A DNA stretch of 64,000 nt from an uncultured Sulfitobacter sp. (GCF_947502895.1 NZ_CANNBM010000001.1:1426001-1490000), one strand, 5' to 3'. Counted from the first letter of the stretch, positions 36,147 to 44,840 are shown. The notes: generated by a model from the letters alone, not told the origin. Numbers and translations are program-made.

Positions 36147-36326
36147 TCAGACTTTGCCCTCAAAGTCTTCATGAATGAATTTACAATCGCAATAGCCGCA
36201 CTCAACCCAGCCTTTGTCGGCGGGAATTTGTAGCCAGACGCGGGGGTGGCCCGAAGCAGAGCCGCCACCATCACAGGCCACGCGGTTTGTGTTGACGATG
36301 CGGGTTTCGGGCGGTGTCGCTGTCAT
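36147..36326 (-). CDS. CHCC zinc-finger domain protein
   Basis: Small 59-residue protein of the zf-CHCC family: VACDGGG, GHPRVWLQIP and VECGYCDCKF supply the Cys-His-Cys-Cys ligands. The family is the bacterial relative of mitochondrial complex I subunit NDUFS6 and is common in Alphaproteobacteria; a role in respiratory complex assembly is a family-level inference. The frame opens 22 codons earlier, but ATG 36326 (MTATPPETRIVNTNRVACD) matches the family start. Upstream of polA on the same strand. Confidence 0.86.
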   Translation of the reverse strand: MTATPPETRIVNTNRVACDGGGSASGHPRVWLQIPADKGWVECGYCDCKFIHEDFEGKV

Positions 36327-36528
36327 GTCGTGGCCTTTGAAAAGGAGTGTTTGCATTAGCGCTGTTATGGCTAATGCGGCGCGTGCGGGCAAGGGGCTGG
36401 CGCAACCCCAAAGCGAGGAGCCGCCAAGTCTAGCGGACCTAGCGTTAACCTTTGTGTGCTCCGCGCATATCCCAAATGGTGTATCGGCAGCTTGAATCGC
36501 CTGAATTTGGTGAAATTAGCCGAATTTC

Positions 36529-36544
36529 TTAACCATTTGGTTAA
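36529..36544. promoter_or_regulatory. TTAACCA-TT-TGGTTAA inverted repeat (CtrA-like)
   Basis: A perfect 7-bp inverted repeat with a 2-bp spacer inside the ORF-free gap. TTAACCAT resembles the half-site of the alphaproteobacterial cell-cycle regulator CtrA, but spacing between the two TTAA blocks is 8 rather than the consensus 7. It lies about 200 bp from the zinc-finger gene start and 350 bp from gpmI. Candidate only. Confidence 0.35.
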
Positions 36545-36638
36545 AAATTGATTGCGGCAGCACGATCCAACTTGGCATCGTTAACACATAGAGAGTGCAG
36601 TTTTAACGATACAGATTTAGTTTGCTTCTTCCTTATAA

Positions 36639-36861
36639 CCCCAAGGTAGAGATCCATCAGATGACGCAAGAACGTCGCAGTTCCGTAAGGGTGTGACATA
36701 CAGGGTGCCGTATTCAGGCACGTGTATCAGGCAATATCAGATGTTCTCTTCTGGCCAGACCAGAAGCCTTGGGGGACCATTTACAGACAAAACATCGCCC
36801 ATAAGCGGAATATCCGGATAAAACGGTTCACGTCCTAGGACGCCTTGGGTACAAGGCCGTT
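36639..36861 (+). other. Highly structured non-coding region before gpmI
   Basis: The 565-bp gap between the zinc-finger gene and gpmI has no credible ORF. Its second half is dense in complementary segments: CCCCAAGG (36639-36646) pairs with CCTTGGGG (36767-36774), enclosing hairpins 36663-36676 (GACG/CGTC), 36705-36721 (GTGCC/GGCAC) and 36748-36766 (CTTCTGG/CCAGAAG). Next come palindrome TATCCGGATA (36811-36820) and a possible three-way junction: AACGG/CCGTT (36822-36826/36857-36861) around CGTCCTAGGACG (36831-36842) and CCTTG/CAAGG (36843-36847/36852-36856). CCTTGG occurs in both halves, so alternative pairings exist. It could be a gpmI leader with regulatory folding or an independent ncRNA; no known family recognised. 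Confidence 0.45.
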
Positions 36862-36891
36862 ACATCCTTTCTGTGTTGGAGCATTCCGTTG

Positions 36892-38409
36892 ATGTCGCAG
36901 CCTAAGCCTGTCGTGTTATGTATTCTTGATGGTTGGGGCGTCGGTGCTGGTCCCGAGGGCAATGCTCCGCATCTTGCTCACACACCGAACATGGATCGGT
37001 TGCTGGCGCAGGAGCCTTCGGCGACGCTCACCACTTTCGGGCCGGATGTAGGGCTGCCGCGTGGGCAAATGGGCAATTCCGAAGTGGGACATACCAACAT
37101 CGGCGCGGGCCGTGTGGTTGCAATGGATCTGGGCCAGATTGATCTGGCGATTGAGGAAGGCAGCTTTGAAACGCACGCACCCATGCAGAACTTCATCGCA
37201 GCACTCAAAAAGTCAGGCGGGACGGCCCATCTGATGGGCTTGGTTTCGCGTGGTGGAGTGCACGGGCACTTGTCCCACATGGTCGCTGCGGTGCGTGCGT
37301 TGGATGCCGCCAATATAAAAGTAGTGATCCATGCGCTGACGGATGGGCGTGACGTGGCACCGCAATCGGCGTTGGATGATCTGGCCGATCTGGAAAGTGC
37401 GCTGCCTGCGGGTGTAAAGATCGCAACCCTGTCCGGACGATATTACGCGATGGACCGTGATAATCGCTGGGCGCGGGTCGCGCAGGCCCATGCCGCTATT
37501 GTGCAAGGCCAAGGCGAAGGTGCGCAGACTGCAAACAAAGCTGTGCAGGCTGCATATGATGCAAATATTACGGATGAATTCATCAAACCCTGTGTGATCG
37601 GGGACTATAGCGGCGCTCATGATGGGGATGGTGTGTTTTGCCTTAATTTTCGTGCAGACCGCGCGCGGGAGATTATGGCCGCATTGGCTGCGCCGGAATT
37701 TGACGCATTTGACCGTGGAACGCCCATAAAGTGGGCTGCCGTGATGGGGATGGCTGAATATTCCTCTGCCCATGTCGAATACATGACAACGATGTATCCC
37801 AAGCCACAGATCATCAACACGCTGGGTGCGTGGGTTGCGGCTAAGGGCTTGCGACAGTTCCGTTTGGCCGAGACGGAGAAATACCCTCACGTGACCTTTT
37901 TTCTGAACGGAGGAGCCGAAGATGCGGAAGAAGGTGAAGACCGTGCCATGCCGCTCTCTCCTGCCGTGGCGACCTATGATTTGCAGCCGGAGATGTCGAG
38001 CGCCCAAGTCACCGAACAATTTGTGAAGGCGATACATGCGCAATACGATCTGATCGTGGTCAACTATGCCAATCCCGATATGGTCGGCCACACAGGCGAT
38101 CTGGAAGCTGCAATCGCCGCATGCGAGGCCGTGGATCAGGGGCTTGGTCATGCGCTGGAGGCGCTTGAGGCCGTTGGTGGTGCGATGATCGTGACAGCCG
38201 ATCACGGAAATTGTGAAATGATGATTGATCCCGAAACAGGTGGACCGCACACGGCCCATACGCTCAACCCCGTTCCCGTGGTTGTTACGGGTGCGCCTGC
38301 AGGTACAACACTGCGCACGGGTCGACTGGCAGATCTGGCGCCCACGGTGCTTGCACTCATGGGGCTGGATCAACCGGCCGAGATGACTGGCGAGAGTTTG
38401 CTCGTATGA
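36892..38409 (+). CDS. gpmI: 2,3-bisphosphoglycerate-independent phosphoglycerate mutase
   Basis: Glycolytic/gluconeogenic enzyme interconverting 3- and 2-phosphoglycerate, 505 residues. The Mn-binding and catalytic signature is present: VLCILDGWG at the start, GNSEVGHTNIGAGRVV with nucleophile Ser63, LTDGRDVAP, and DHGNCE near the C-terminus. ATG 36892 gives the usual MSQPKPVVLC start; a TTG one codon earlier is possible. The stop overlaps the ATG of the EnvC-like gene, and gpmI-envC-ctpA is a conserved alphaproteobacterial cluster. Confidence 0.96.
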   Translation: MSQPKPVVLCILDGWGVGAGPEGNAPHLAHTPNMDRLLAQEPSATLTTFGPDVGLPRGQMGNSEVGHTNIGAGRVVAMDLGQIDLAIEEGSFETHAPMQNFIAALKKSGGTAHLMGLVSRGGVHGHLSHMVAAVRALDAANIKVVIHALTDGRDVAPQSALDDLADLESALPAGVKIATLSGRYYAMDRDNRWARVAQAHAAIVQGQGEGAQTANKAVQAAYDANITDEFIKPCVIGDYSGAHDGDGVFCLNFRADRAREIMAALAAPEFDAFDRGTPIKWAAVMGMAEYSSAHVEYMTTMYPKPQIINTLGAWVAAKGLRQFRLAETEKYPHVTFFLNGGAEDAEEGEDRAMPLSPAVATYDLQPEMSSAQVTEQFVKAIHAQYDLIVVNYANPDMVGHTGDLEAAIAACEAVDQGLGHALEALEAVGGAMIVTADHGNCEMMIDPETGGPHTAHTLNPVPVVVTGAPAGTTLRTGRLADLAPTVLALMGLDQPAEMTGESLLV

Positions 38410-39536
38410 TCTGGCGCGCTGCCCTTGTGATGTTGGCTCTTTCTGCACCTGCGGGGGCGCAAACCAGCGATGCAGCGGGCCAAGCGCGGGCAGCAATTCA
38501 GATGTTGGAAGATGCGACACTTAAAATGGACGGTGCAGATGGTGCGCGGGATCGTGTCCGTGCGCTGACAGAGACAATCCAAGCCTTTGAAACCGGACTT
38601 GCGGCTATGCGTACGGGCTTGCGGCAAGCGGCAATACGCGAGGCACAACTGAGTGCGCGTCTGGCTGCCCGTGACAATGAGGTCGGTCAGCTGTTGGCGG
38701 TTCTGCAGAGCATTGGCACGGATAATCCGACAGCGCTGCTTCATCCCGACGGGCCAACGGGAACGGCCCGCGCAGGCCTGCTATTGGCTGAACTGACGCC
38801 AGCTTTGAACCAGCGCGCTGAGCAGTTGCGCCGAGATCTGGAAGACGTGCAAACCTTGCGTATCCTGCAAACCGACGCCGAGGTGCGTTTGCGCAGTAGC
38901 ATGACGTCTGTGCAAGCCGCGCGCACTGCGCTGAATCAGGCAATGGCTGAGCGTACGGATTTGCCCAAACGGTTTACCGAAGACCCCGTTTCGACCGCGA
39001 TCCTGATTGCATCTACAGAAACACTTGATGGTTTTGCCTCGGGTCTTTCCCAGATCGTCACTGATCCTGATCCTAGCGTTCGATCCCCCGTCAGCATTGA
39101 CGGACAGATCGGTGAGCTGCCGCTACCTGTGCAAAGTCTTGTGCTGCGCGGCATGAACGAAGCGGATGCGGCGGGCGTCAAGCGCCCGGGGCTATTGTTG
39201 GCAACACGTCCGCGCGCCATTGTCACATCGCCAACGGCTGCTACCATTCGCTACCAAGGGCCGCTTCTGGACTTTGGTAATGTGATGATACTTGAACCAA
39301 GGGCCGAGACACTGTTTGTGCTGGCAGGATTGGAAGTGGTTTACGGCGAAATAGGCGAAGTCATCGCCGCTGGCACACCCATCGGGCTGATGGGCGGGGA
39401 TGCGGGTGGCGGTGAATTGTCAACAGATGGTGATGGCACTGGCGCTGCGCGCTCAGAAACGCTCTATATAGAAGTCAGACAAGATAATGTTCCCCAGGAT
39501 CCAGCATCCTGGTTTCGGACCGACAAGGATGGATAG
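38406..39536 (+). CDS. EnvC-like murein hydrolase activator with degenerate LytM domain
   Basis: 376 residues: Sec signal (MIWRAALVMLALSAPAGAQ), long coiled-coil region (about 20-185) and a C-terminal LytM/M23-like domain (about 265-370). The M23 metal ligands are not recognisable: the place of HLHFE reads LYIEVR and no HxxxD is seen. This is the EnvC/NlpD condition, where the domain activates cell-wall amidases rather than cutting murein itself. Coupled to gpmI by ATGA and followed 3 bp later by ctpA, so division-site hydrolysis and processing functions are grouped. Confidence 0.88.
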   Translation: MIWRAALVMLALSAPAGAQTSDAAGQARAAIQMLEDATLKMDGADGARDRVRALTETIQAFETGLAAMRTGLRQAAIREAQLSARLAARDNEVGQLLAVLQSIGTDNPTALLHPDGPTGTARAGLLLAELTPALNQRAEQLRRDLEDVQTLRILQTDAEVRLRSSMTSVQAARTALNQAMAERTDLPKRFTEDPVSTAILIASTETLDGFASGLSQIVTDPDPSVRSPVSIDGQIGELPLPVQSLVLRGMNEADAAGVKRPGLLLATRPRAIVTSPTAATIRYQGPLLDFGNVMILEPRAETLFVLAGLEVVYGEIGEVIAAGTPIGLMGGDAGGGELSTDGDGTGAARSETLYIEVRQDNVPQDPASWFRTDKDG

Positions 39537-39539
39537 ATA

Positions 39540-40877
39540 ATGAAAAAGTTTTTGATGGCCGCCGCGGGTGGCACGGTGTTGGGCGTCATTGCCACAACCC
39601 AGATTGCGGCACCGCTGTTGGCGCAAGAGGCGGCAAAGACCGAGAATGTCTATGAGCAGCTGGATCTGTTTGGCGATATTTTTGAACGTATCCGCGCCCA
39701 ATATGTCGAAGAGGTTGATTCGGGAGAATTGATCGAAGCAGCTATCGATGGAATGCTGACATCACTTGATCCGCACTCCAGCTATCTGTCGCCTAAGGAT
39801 GCGGCAAAAATGCGCGAACAAACCCGCGGTGAATTCGGTGGCCTTGGTATCGAGGTCACCCAAGAAGAGGGTTTTGTCAAAGTCGTCTCGCCGATCGATG
39901 GCACCCCTGCCGATGAAGCAGGGATCGAGGCGGGTGATTTCATTACCCATGTAAATGGCGAAAGCCTGCTAGGCCTTGTGCTGGACGAAGCGGTTGAGTT
40001 GATGCGTGGCCCTGTTGGATCCGAGATCGTGATCACGGTTGTGCGCGAAGGCGAAGGCGAGCCATTCGATGTGTCTATCATCCGTGACACGATTGAATTG
40101 ACTGTAGTGCGCTCCCGTACTGAAGGTGACAGCGTCGTGCTGCGCCTGAGCACGTTTAACGACCAGACCTATCCCAAAATGGCCGAGCAACTGGCCGAGA
40201 AGGTTGAAGCGGCAGGCGGCATGGACGCCATCAATGGTTTTGTTATCGACTTGCGCAACAACCCAGGCGGTTTGTTGACCCAAGCGATCCGCGTCTCTGA
40301 CGCATTCCTGAACGAAGGCGAGATCGTAAGCACCCGTGGCCGCGAAGCCGCGGATGGGGATCGATTTAATGCCAAAGAGGGCGATCTTGCCGAAGGCAAA
40401 CCGATTGTTGTTTTGATCAACGGCGGCTCGGCCTCTGCCTCTGAAATCGTGGCAGGTGCGTTGCAGGATCACCGCCGGGCGATTGTGATTGGCACCAAAA
40501 GTTTCGGCAAAGGATCGGTCCAGACAGTGATGCCACTACGCAGTGAAGGTGCCATGCGCCTGACCACGGCGCGCTATTACACGCCTTCGGGTCGCTCGAT
40601 CCAGTCGCTGGGCGTGTCACCCGATATCGTCGTAGCTCAGCCCCCGCGCCGCGCCGAGACTGAAGAGGACGAGGATACGCCAATGCGCCGCTCCCGCTCG
40701 GAAGCGGACCTGCGTGGCAGCCTGAACAACGACAGTCTGAGCGAGGAAGAGATCAAGCAGATCGAAGCCGACCGCGAAAAGGCAGAAAAGGCCGCAGAGC
40801 TGCGCATAGACGATTATCAACTGGCTTATGCCATTGATATTTTGAAAGGCCTGTCTGCTCTGGGCCCCCAGAAGTAA
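39540..40877 (+). CDS. ctpA: C-terminal processing peptidase CtpA (S41 family)
   Basis: Periplasmic serine protease, 445 residues: signal peptide/anchor (about 1-29), helical N-domain, PDZ domain (about 90-175; RGEFGGLGIEV) and the S41 catalytic core with RNNPGG, NGGSASASEIVAGAL (Ser) and GTKSFGKGSVQ (Lys) forming the Ser-Lys dyad. An acidic, charged C-terminal tail follows from about residue 365. CtpA enzymes trim or degrade envelope proteins, including murein hydrolases in several bacteria; the EnvC-like neighbour suggests a similar client set. Last gene before a strong terminator. Confidence 0.94.
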   Translation: MKKFLMAAAGGTVLGVIATTQIAAPLLAQEAAKTENVYEQLDLFGDIFERIRAQYVEEVDSGELIEAAIDGMLTSLDPHSSYLSPKDAAKMREQTRGEFGGLGIEVTQEEGFVKVVSPIDGTPADEAGIEAGDFITHVNGESLLGLVLDEAVELMRGPVGSEIVITVVREGEGEPFDVSIIRDTIELTVVRSRTEGDSVVLRLSTFNDQTYPKMAEQLAEKVEAAGGMDAINGFVIDLRNNPGGLLTQAIRVSDAFLNEGEIVSTRGREAADGDRFNAKEGDLAEGKPIVVLINGGSASASEIVAGALQDHRRAIVIGTKSFGKGSVQTVMPLRSEGAMRLTTARYYTPSGRSIQSLGVSPDIVVAQPPRRAETEEDEDTPMRRSRSEADLRGSLNNDSLSEEEIKQIEADREKAEKAAELRIDDYQLAYAIDILKGLSALGPQK

Positions 40878-40903
40878 AACAGCTTTGAACCAGCGATTTA
40901 AAG

Positions 40904-40932
40904 AGGCCGCCCTGCGATGGGGCGGCCTTTAG
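40904..40932 (+). terminator. Rho-independent terminator after ctpA
   Basis: AGGCCGCCC (40904-40912) and GGGCGGCCT (40920-40928) form a perfect 9-bp GC-rich stem with a 7-nt loop, followed by TTTAGTTTG. It lies 27 bp after the ctpA stop and ends the gpmI-envC-ctpA unit. Confidence 0.88.
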
Positions 40933-41059
40933 TTTGAAAGCTTCATTGTTCTGCATTCAAAAACCAGCAAATGTGAAACCTTCTTCAAAGGTCCAATTGC
41001 GCCTGAAGCAGTTGCTCTCGGGTTTCGTGAGTACAGAACACTATAATGCACCAGCAGTG

Positions 41060-41434
41060 TCAGGTCGTCTCAAGACAGTGGCGGCGAAAGGCGCGTTTCA
41101 ACATATCAAGTTCGGCGCGCAGCAGGTCTACCTCGACTCTTAGATCGTCGCCCAATGCCTCACCCGCCATGAGAGAGATTGAACCGATCTGTTCGTCCGT
41201 TGCAGCATCGGCAATCAGCAGTGTTTGCAACCCGTCTGCAATTGCGACAGCAGGAATGGGGATGCGCACGGCAAACCCTTCACCGTCTTCGATAGGTGTG
41301 ACTGCCACATCGGGGGCTGGTGTCCCTTGGTGGGTTACTTTCAACTTGGGTGCTTCACTTCCGGCAGCGCCTGTCAAAAAGCCTTCCCAAACGCCTTGGC
41401 GCATTTTCGTTTTGGTCAACACAAGGTTGGTCAT
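41060..41434 (-). CDS. Conserved protein of unknown function
   Basis: 124 residues, soluble, with a beta-rich first part (GVWEGFLTGAAGSEAPKLKVTHQG ... VRIPIPAVAIADGLQTLLI) and a C-terminal helix likely to form a coiled coil (LRVEVDLLRAELDMLKRAFRRHCLE). I do not recognise the family. ATG 41434 is preferred over GTG 41437 because GGAGG then has normal spacing. It follows the next upstream gene by 41 bp on the same strand, so the two are probably cotranscribed. Confidence 0.7.
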   Translation of the reverse strand: MTNLVLTKTKMRQGVWEGFLTGAAGSEAPKLKVTHQGTPAPDVAVTPIEDGEGFAVRIPIPAVAIADGLQTLLIADAATDEQIGSISLMAGEALGDDLRVEVDLLRAELDMLKRAFRRHCLETT

Positions 41435-41475
41435 CACATCCTCCGTCGTGGGGTTCGGGCGTCGGTTTCAGTCAC

Positions 41476-42249
41476 TTAAATCTGTGCGCGGGGGCGGCGC
41501 GAGAACGTCAGGTCGCGCAGGGTGACTTGGTTCATTTCCGGCCCCTCAAAAATCAGATCAATCCACGCCCCCTCTATCCGCCGCTCATTCAGGGTGGAGT
41601 ATGCAAGATCGAACTCAACCATCGTCTGATCCTGCGTAAGATCCAGTTCACGCACAATTTGTTCGGTGTTCGGGCCGTTTTTGATATTTAAACGGGCAAA
41701 AATCTCAATAGGTTTTTCCAGCTCGACGATAATGTCCATGCGGATCAGATGCGTCCGTTTCAGACCAACGACACCATCGCCGGGCAAATCAACCACCAGC
41801 GAGAGGAAAGATCCATCAAACCGGAAAACATCCATACTAAGGCCGTAGGGCGCCAGATCTTCTTCGCGCAGGTTGCGCAGCTGGCGCAGGGTCAGCTCAG
41901 AGAATTCGCAATCATGGAAAAGCGTGACTTCGCTGCCTAGCATAGATCGGGTTTGCACAGCAGAAAGCCCAGGAATAGGAAGCGGACCGCGCCACAGTTC
42001 GGGCCGCCATGCCCAATCGGCGTTGTGGGGTTTGGGAAAGCTGGTTGATCCTTCAAGTGGCAGTGCAAGGCGTTCATCCGCGACATGGATCAATGCATCC
42101 AGATGGGACTTCAGCTGCCGCGCGCGCAGGCGCTGCCGCCGCAGACCCAAAAGATCGGCAGAACGGGCCATACGCGCGTTGCGCGCCCATTTTGCAATCG
42201 ACCGGCTATAGAAAGCCGCATCCAGTATATTTCCGCCCGTCTTGGCCAT
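41476..42249 (-). CDS. Conserved protein, probably DUF6478 family
   Basis: 257 residues, soluble. The N-terminus is basic and helical (SRSIAKWARNARMARSADLLGLRRQRLRARQLKSHLDALIHVAD). The rest looks beta-sandwich-like, with WAWRPELWRGPLPIPGLSAVQTRSMLG and FRFDGSFLSLVVDLPGDGVVGLKRTHLIRMD. It resembles roseobacter proteins assigned to DUF6478, but the family assignment is from memory and unverified. No catalytic motif seen. Likely in one unit with the 124-residue gene downstream. Confidence 0.72.
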   Translation of the reverse strand: MAKTGGNILDAAFYSRSIAKWARNARMARSADLLGLRRQRLRARQLKSHLDALIHVADERLALPLEGSTSFPKPHNADWAWRPELWRGPLPIPGLSAVQTRSMLGSEVTLFHDCEFSELTLRQLRNLREEDLAPYGLSMDVFRFDGSFLSLVVDLPGDGVVGLKRTHLIRMDIIVELEKPIEIFARLNIKNGPNTEQIVRELDLTQDQTMVEFDLAYSTLNERRIEGAWIDLIFEGPEMNQVTLRDLTFSRRPRAQI

Positions 42250-42390
42250 TTGCTCTGCCTTGCTTCTTGTCGCGTCTTTTTATCGCGCAAATCCGTACCA
42301 ATTGGTTGATCGTCTGCACATTGAGCACAAGATGCCATGCAAGGCTGGGGTCGCGCAAGTACGCTGTGACGCCAGCATGTGCAGATCGTA

Positions 42391-42996
42391 TCAACCTTCG
42401 GCGGTCTTGTCGGTGGTGCGCTTGATCAGCTGTTCAAGAACGCCGGCACCTTCCAGCGAAACAGCGCGCCGCCCCTCAGGCCCAAAGAGAGCAGCACCCA
42501 TAGTATAGCGGTCAATCTGTGCGACAGAGCGCCAGTGCTTTGGTGCCAGATCAGGTCCAGGCGTTGCACCGGAAGTTTTAAATACAATACTACCATCGGC
42601 GGGCCTGATATCTTCCGGCGTGCCGAGACCCGCTGCGCTTGCAACCTCTGCGGCAGATGGCAGTGTGGTATCTTTTGCATTACGGGCCAGACTAACCGTC
42701 AAGACACCGACTGGTGCGCCAATACCACCCGTTGCCGCGCCCAGCGCATCACAACGCGCCATCATTGCAAAGCTTTGAGTCAGGCTTTCGGGATCAATAC
42801 AGTAACCGTTGGGCGGTACCAGCGTGACGTTCCCGCGCATCATCAACGCTTGGGTCAGCGGCACAGCAGGCAATGCAGCATCTTCTGGTGGCGTAAGGTT
42901 GGCCAACAGGCCTTTGCCTGCATCCATGCCCTCGCAAGCGCCCAGCATCACGATGATGCCGAGCGCTGCAAGTGGTTTAGAGGTCCATGTAGTCAT
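42391..42996 (-). CDS. Lipoprotein of unknown function
   Basis: 201 residues starting MTTWTSKPLAALGIIVMLGACEG, a clear lipoprotein signal with lipobox LGAC (Cys21). The mature part has PPNGYCIDPESLTQSFAMMARCDALG, whose two cysteines may form a disulfide, then no motif I recognise. The ATG lies inside the ilvD 3' end (20-nt overlap), so it is probably transcribed and translated with ilvD, although a metabolic link is not evident. A 141-bp gap with no supported gene separates it from the DUF6478-like gene. Confidence 0.78.
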   Translation of the reverse strand: MTTWTSKPLAALGIIVMLGACEGMDAGKGLLANLTPPEDAALPAVPLTQALMMRGNVTLVPPNGYCIDPESLTQSFAMMARCDALGAATGGIGAPVGVLTVSLARNAKDTTLPSAAEVASAAGLGTPEDIRPADGSIVFKTSGATPGPDLAPKHWRSVAQIDRYTMGAALFGPEGRRAVSLEGAGVLEQLIKRTTDKTAEG

Positions 42997-44743
42997 GTTT
43001 TTCCGATCCACCACCGGGGTGCGTGACGGCCCCCAAATAAGTCGGGCCAACAAGCTGCGCGTATTTCCACAGAGCACCGGAGGCGTAGATCGTCTCGCGT
43101 GGGCCTTCCCATGCGGCCTTGCGGGTGGCGAGTTCCTCGTCAGTCAGATCGACAGTAATAGAGCCCTCGATCGCGTTCAGTGTGATCATGTCGCCGTTTT
43201 TCAGCAAGCCAATCGGCCCGCCCATAGCAGCCTCTGGTCCTACGTGGCCCACACAGAACCCGCGTGTCGCACCCGAAAAGCGGCCATCGGTAATCAAGGC
43301 TACCTTTTTGCCCATACCCTGACCAGACAGGGCTGCCGTGGTCGCCAGCATTTCGCGCATACCTGGCCCGCCGCGGGGACCTTCGTTGCGGATTACGAAA
43401 ACATCGCCTTCGGAATAGGTGCGGTTTTGTACGGCTTCAAAAGCGTCCTGCTCACATTCAAACACCAGCGCGGGGCCAGTGAAGACGATATCTTCGTCTG
43501 CCATGCCTGCAATTTTCACGATTGCACCTTCAGGCGCGAGATTGCCTTTCAGGCCAACAACACCGCCAGTGGTGCTAATCGGGTTGGTCACGGCATGGAT
43601 GACTTTGCCGTCTGCATCGCGCTCGACCTTGTCCAGCTCTTCACCCATGGAATAGCCGGTGACGGTCATGCAATCCTCGTGGATCAGACCTGCCTTGCGC
43701 AGTTCACGCATCACCACCGGCACACCGCCCGCTTCATACAAATCTTTCGCCACATAAGCGCCGCCGGGTTTCATATCGACGAAGTGGGGCGTGTCGCGGA
43801 AGATGTCACAGACGTCTTCGAGGAAGAACTCGATGCCAGCTTCATGGGCCATAGCGGGCAGGTGCAATCCAGCGTTGGTAGAGCCGCCTGTACAGGCCAC
43901 GATGCGCGCCGCGTTTTCAAATGCTTCGCGTGTGCAGATGTCGCGGGCGCGGATGTTCTTCTCGATCAGGTTCATAACCGCTTTGCCAGAGGCAATGGCG
44001 TATTCATCGCGGCTTTTGTAGGGGGCTGGCGCGCCCGAGGAGTTGGGCAGCGCGAGGCCGATCGCCTCTGAGACGCAAGCCATTGTGTTGGCGGTAAACT
44101 GACCACCGCAAGCACCAGCGGAGGGGCAAGCCACCCGCTCAAGCACATCCAACGCGGCCTCGGACAGGGTGCCGCCCTGCCAGTTGCCTACAGCCTCGAA
44201 CATGTCCTGAACGGTCAGATCGCGGTTGGCAAACTGTTCTGGTACATCGGCACCCTCGGCCGTGCGGCCCGGCAGGATAGAACCACCATACATGAACACA
44301 GAAGGCACATTGAGGCGGATCATCGCCATCATCATCCCCGGCAAGGACTTGTCGCATCCGGCCAGTCCTACAATCGCGTCATAGCAGTGGCCGCGCATTG
44401 TCAGCTCGACTGTGTCTGCAATCGCTTCGCGCGACGCGAGAGAAGATCGCATGCCTTCGTGACCCATGGCGATGCCGTCGGTCACAGTGATGGTTGTAAA
44501 TTCGCGTGGTGTGCCCTGCTCGGCGGCAACACCGACTTTTACCGATTGCGCCTGACGGTTCAGTGCGATGTTACATGGAGCAGCCTCGTTCCAGCAGGTT
44601 GCCACACCAACCAGCGGCTGGTGAATTTCTTCCTCTGTCATGCCCATTGCATAGTAATAGGAGCGGTGTGGCGCGCGCGCTGGGCCTTCGGTGACGTGGC
44701 GGCTGGGCAGTTTGGTTTTGTCGAAACGAGGGTTCGTGGACAT
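42977..44743 (-). CDS. ilvD: Dihydroxy-acid dehydratase
   Basis: Fe-S dehydratase of branched-chain amino-acid synthesis, making 2-oxoisovalerate and 2-oxo-3-methylvalerate; 588 residues. Cluster cysteines are visible in GCDKSLPGMMMA and CPSAGACGGQF, with a third in the ATCWNEAAPCN segment. Other blocks: MACVSEAIGLALP and TDGRFSGATRG. ATG 44743 has AGGAG upstream; the frame open 47 codons further up has no support. Divergent from the unusual ABC gene, with inverted repeats between them. Confidence 0.96.
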   Translation of the reverse strand: MSTNPRFDKTKLPSRHVTEGPARAPHRSYYYAMGMTEEEIHQPLVGVATCWNEAAPCNIALNRQAQSVKVGVAAEQGTPREFTTITVTDGIAMGHEGMRSSLASREAIADTVELTMRGHCYDAIVGLAGCDKSLPGMMMAMIRLNVPSVFMYGGSILPGRTAEGADVPEQFANRDLTVQDMFEAVGNWQGGTLSEAALDVLERVACPSAGACGGQFTANTMACVSEAIGLALPNSSGAPAPYKSRDEYAIASGKAVMNLIEKNIRARDICTREAFENAARIVACTGGSTNAGLHLPAMAHEAGIEFFLEDVCDIFRDTPHFVDMKPGGAYVAKDLYEAGGVPVVMRELRKAGLIHEDCMTVTGYSMGEELDKVERDADGKVIHAVTNPISTTGGVVGLKGNLAPEGAIVKIAGMADEDIVFTGPALVFECEQDAFEAVQNRTYSEGDVFVIRNEGPRGGPGMREMLATTAALSGQGMGKKVALITDGRFSGATRGFCVGHVGPEAAMGGPIGLLKNGDMITLNAIEGSITVDLTDEELATRKAAWEGPRETIYASGALWKYAQLVGPTYLGAVTHPGGGSEKHDYMDL

Positions 44744-44799
44744 CAGATAGGGCTCCTGAAGAAAATTCTTTGATAATGGCATAATCGTGCGGGGGGGCT

Positions 44800-44840
44800 G
44801 CTGCAAGCATTTGCAGCCTTCCTTGCATTGTAATGCAAGG
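44800..44840. promoter_or_regulatory. Two adjacent inverted repeats in the ilvD / ABC divergent region
   Basis: GCTGCAA-GCAT-TTGCAGC (44800-44817) and CCTTGCATTGTAATGCAAGG (44821-44840, 9-bp perfect arms, GT spacer) lie side by side, 57-97 bp from the ilvD ATG and 45-85 bp from the ABC ATG. Both share TGCAA/TTGCA arms about two helical turns apart, which suits cooperative binding of a dimeric regulator to both promoters. The regulator is not identifiable. Neither repeat is followed by a T-run. Confidence 0.5.

Noticed and set aside
36661..36696. 11-codon ATG frame inside the structured region (MTQERRSSVRV).
   Set aside because: No ribosome-binding site and it crosses a hairpin; no reason to call it coding.
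42206..42394. 62-codon minus-strand frame between the lipoprotein and the DUF6478-like gene.
   Set aside because: It starts with TTG, has no ribosome-binding site, overlaps the next gene in another frame and gives no family resemblance.
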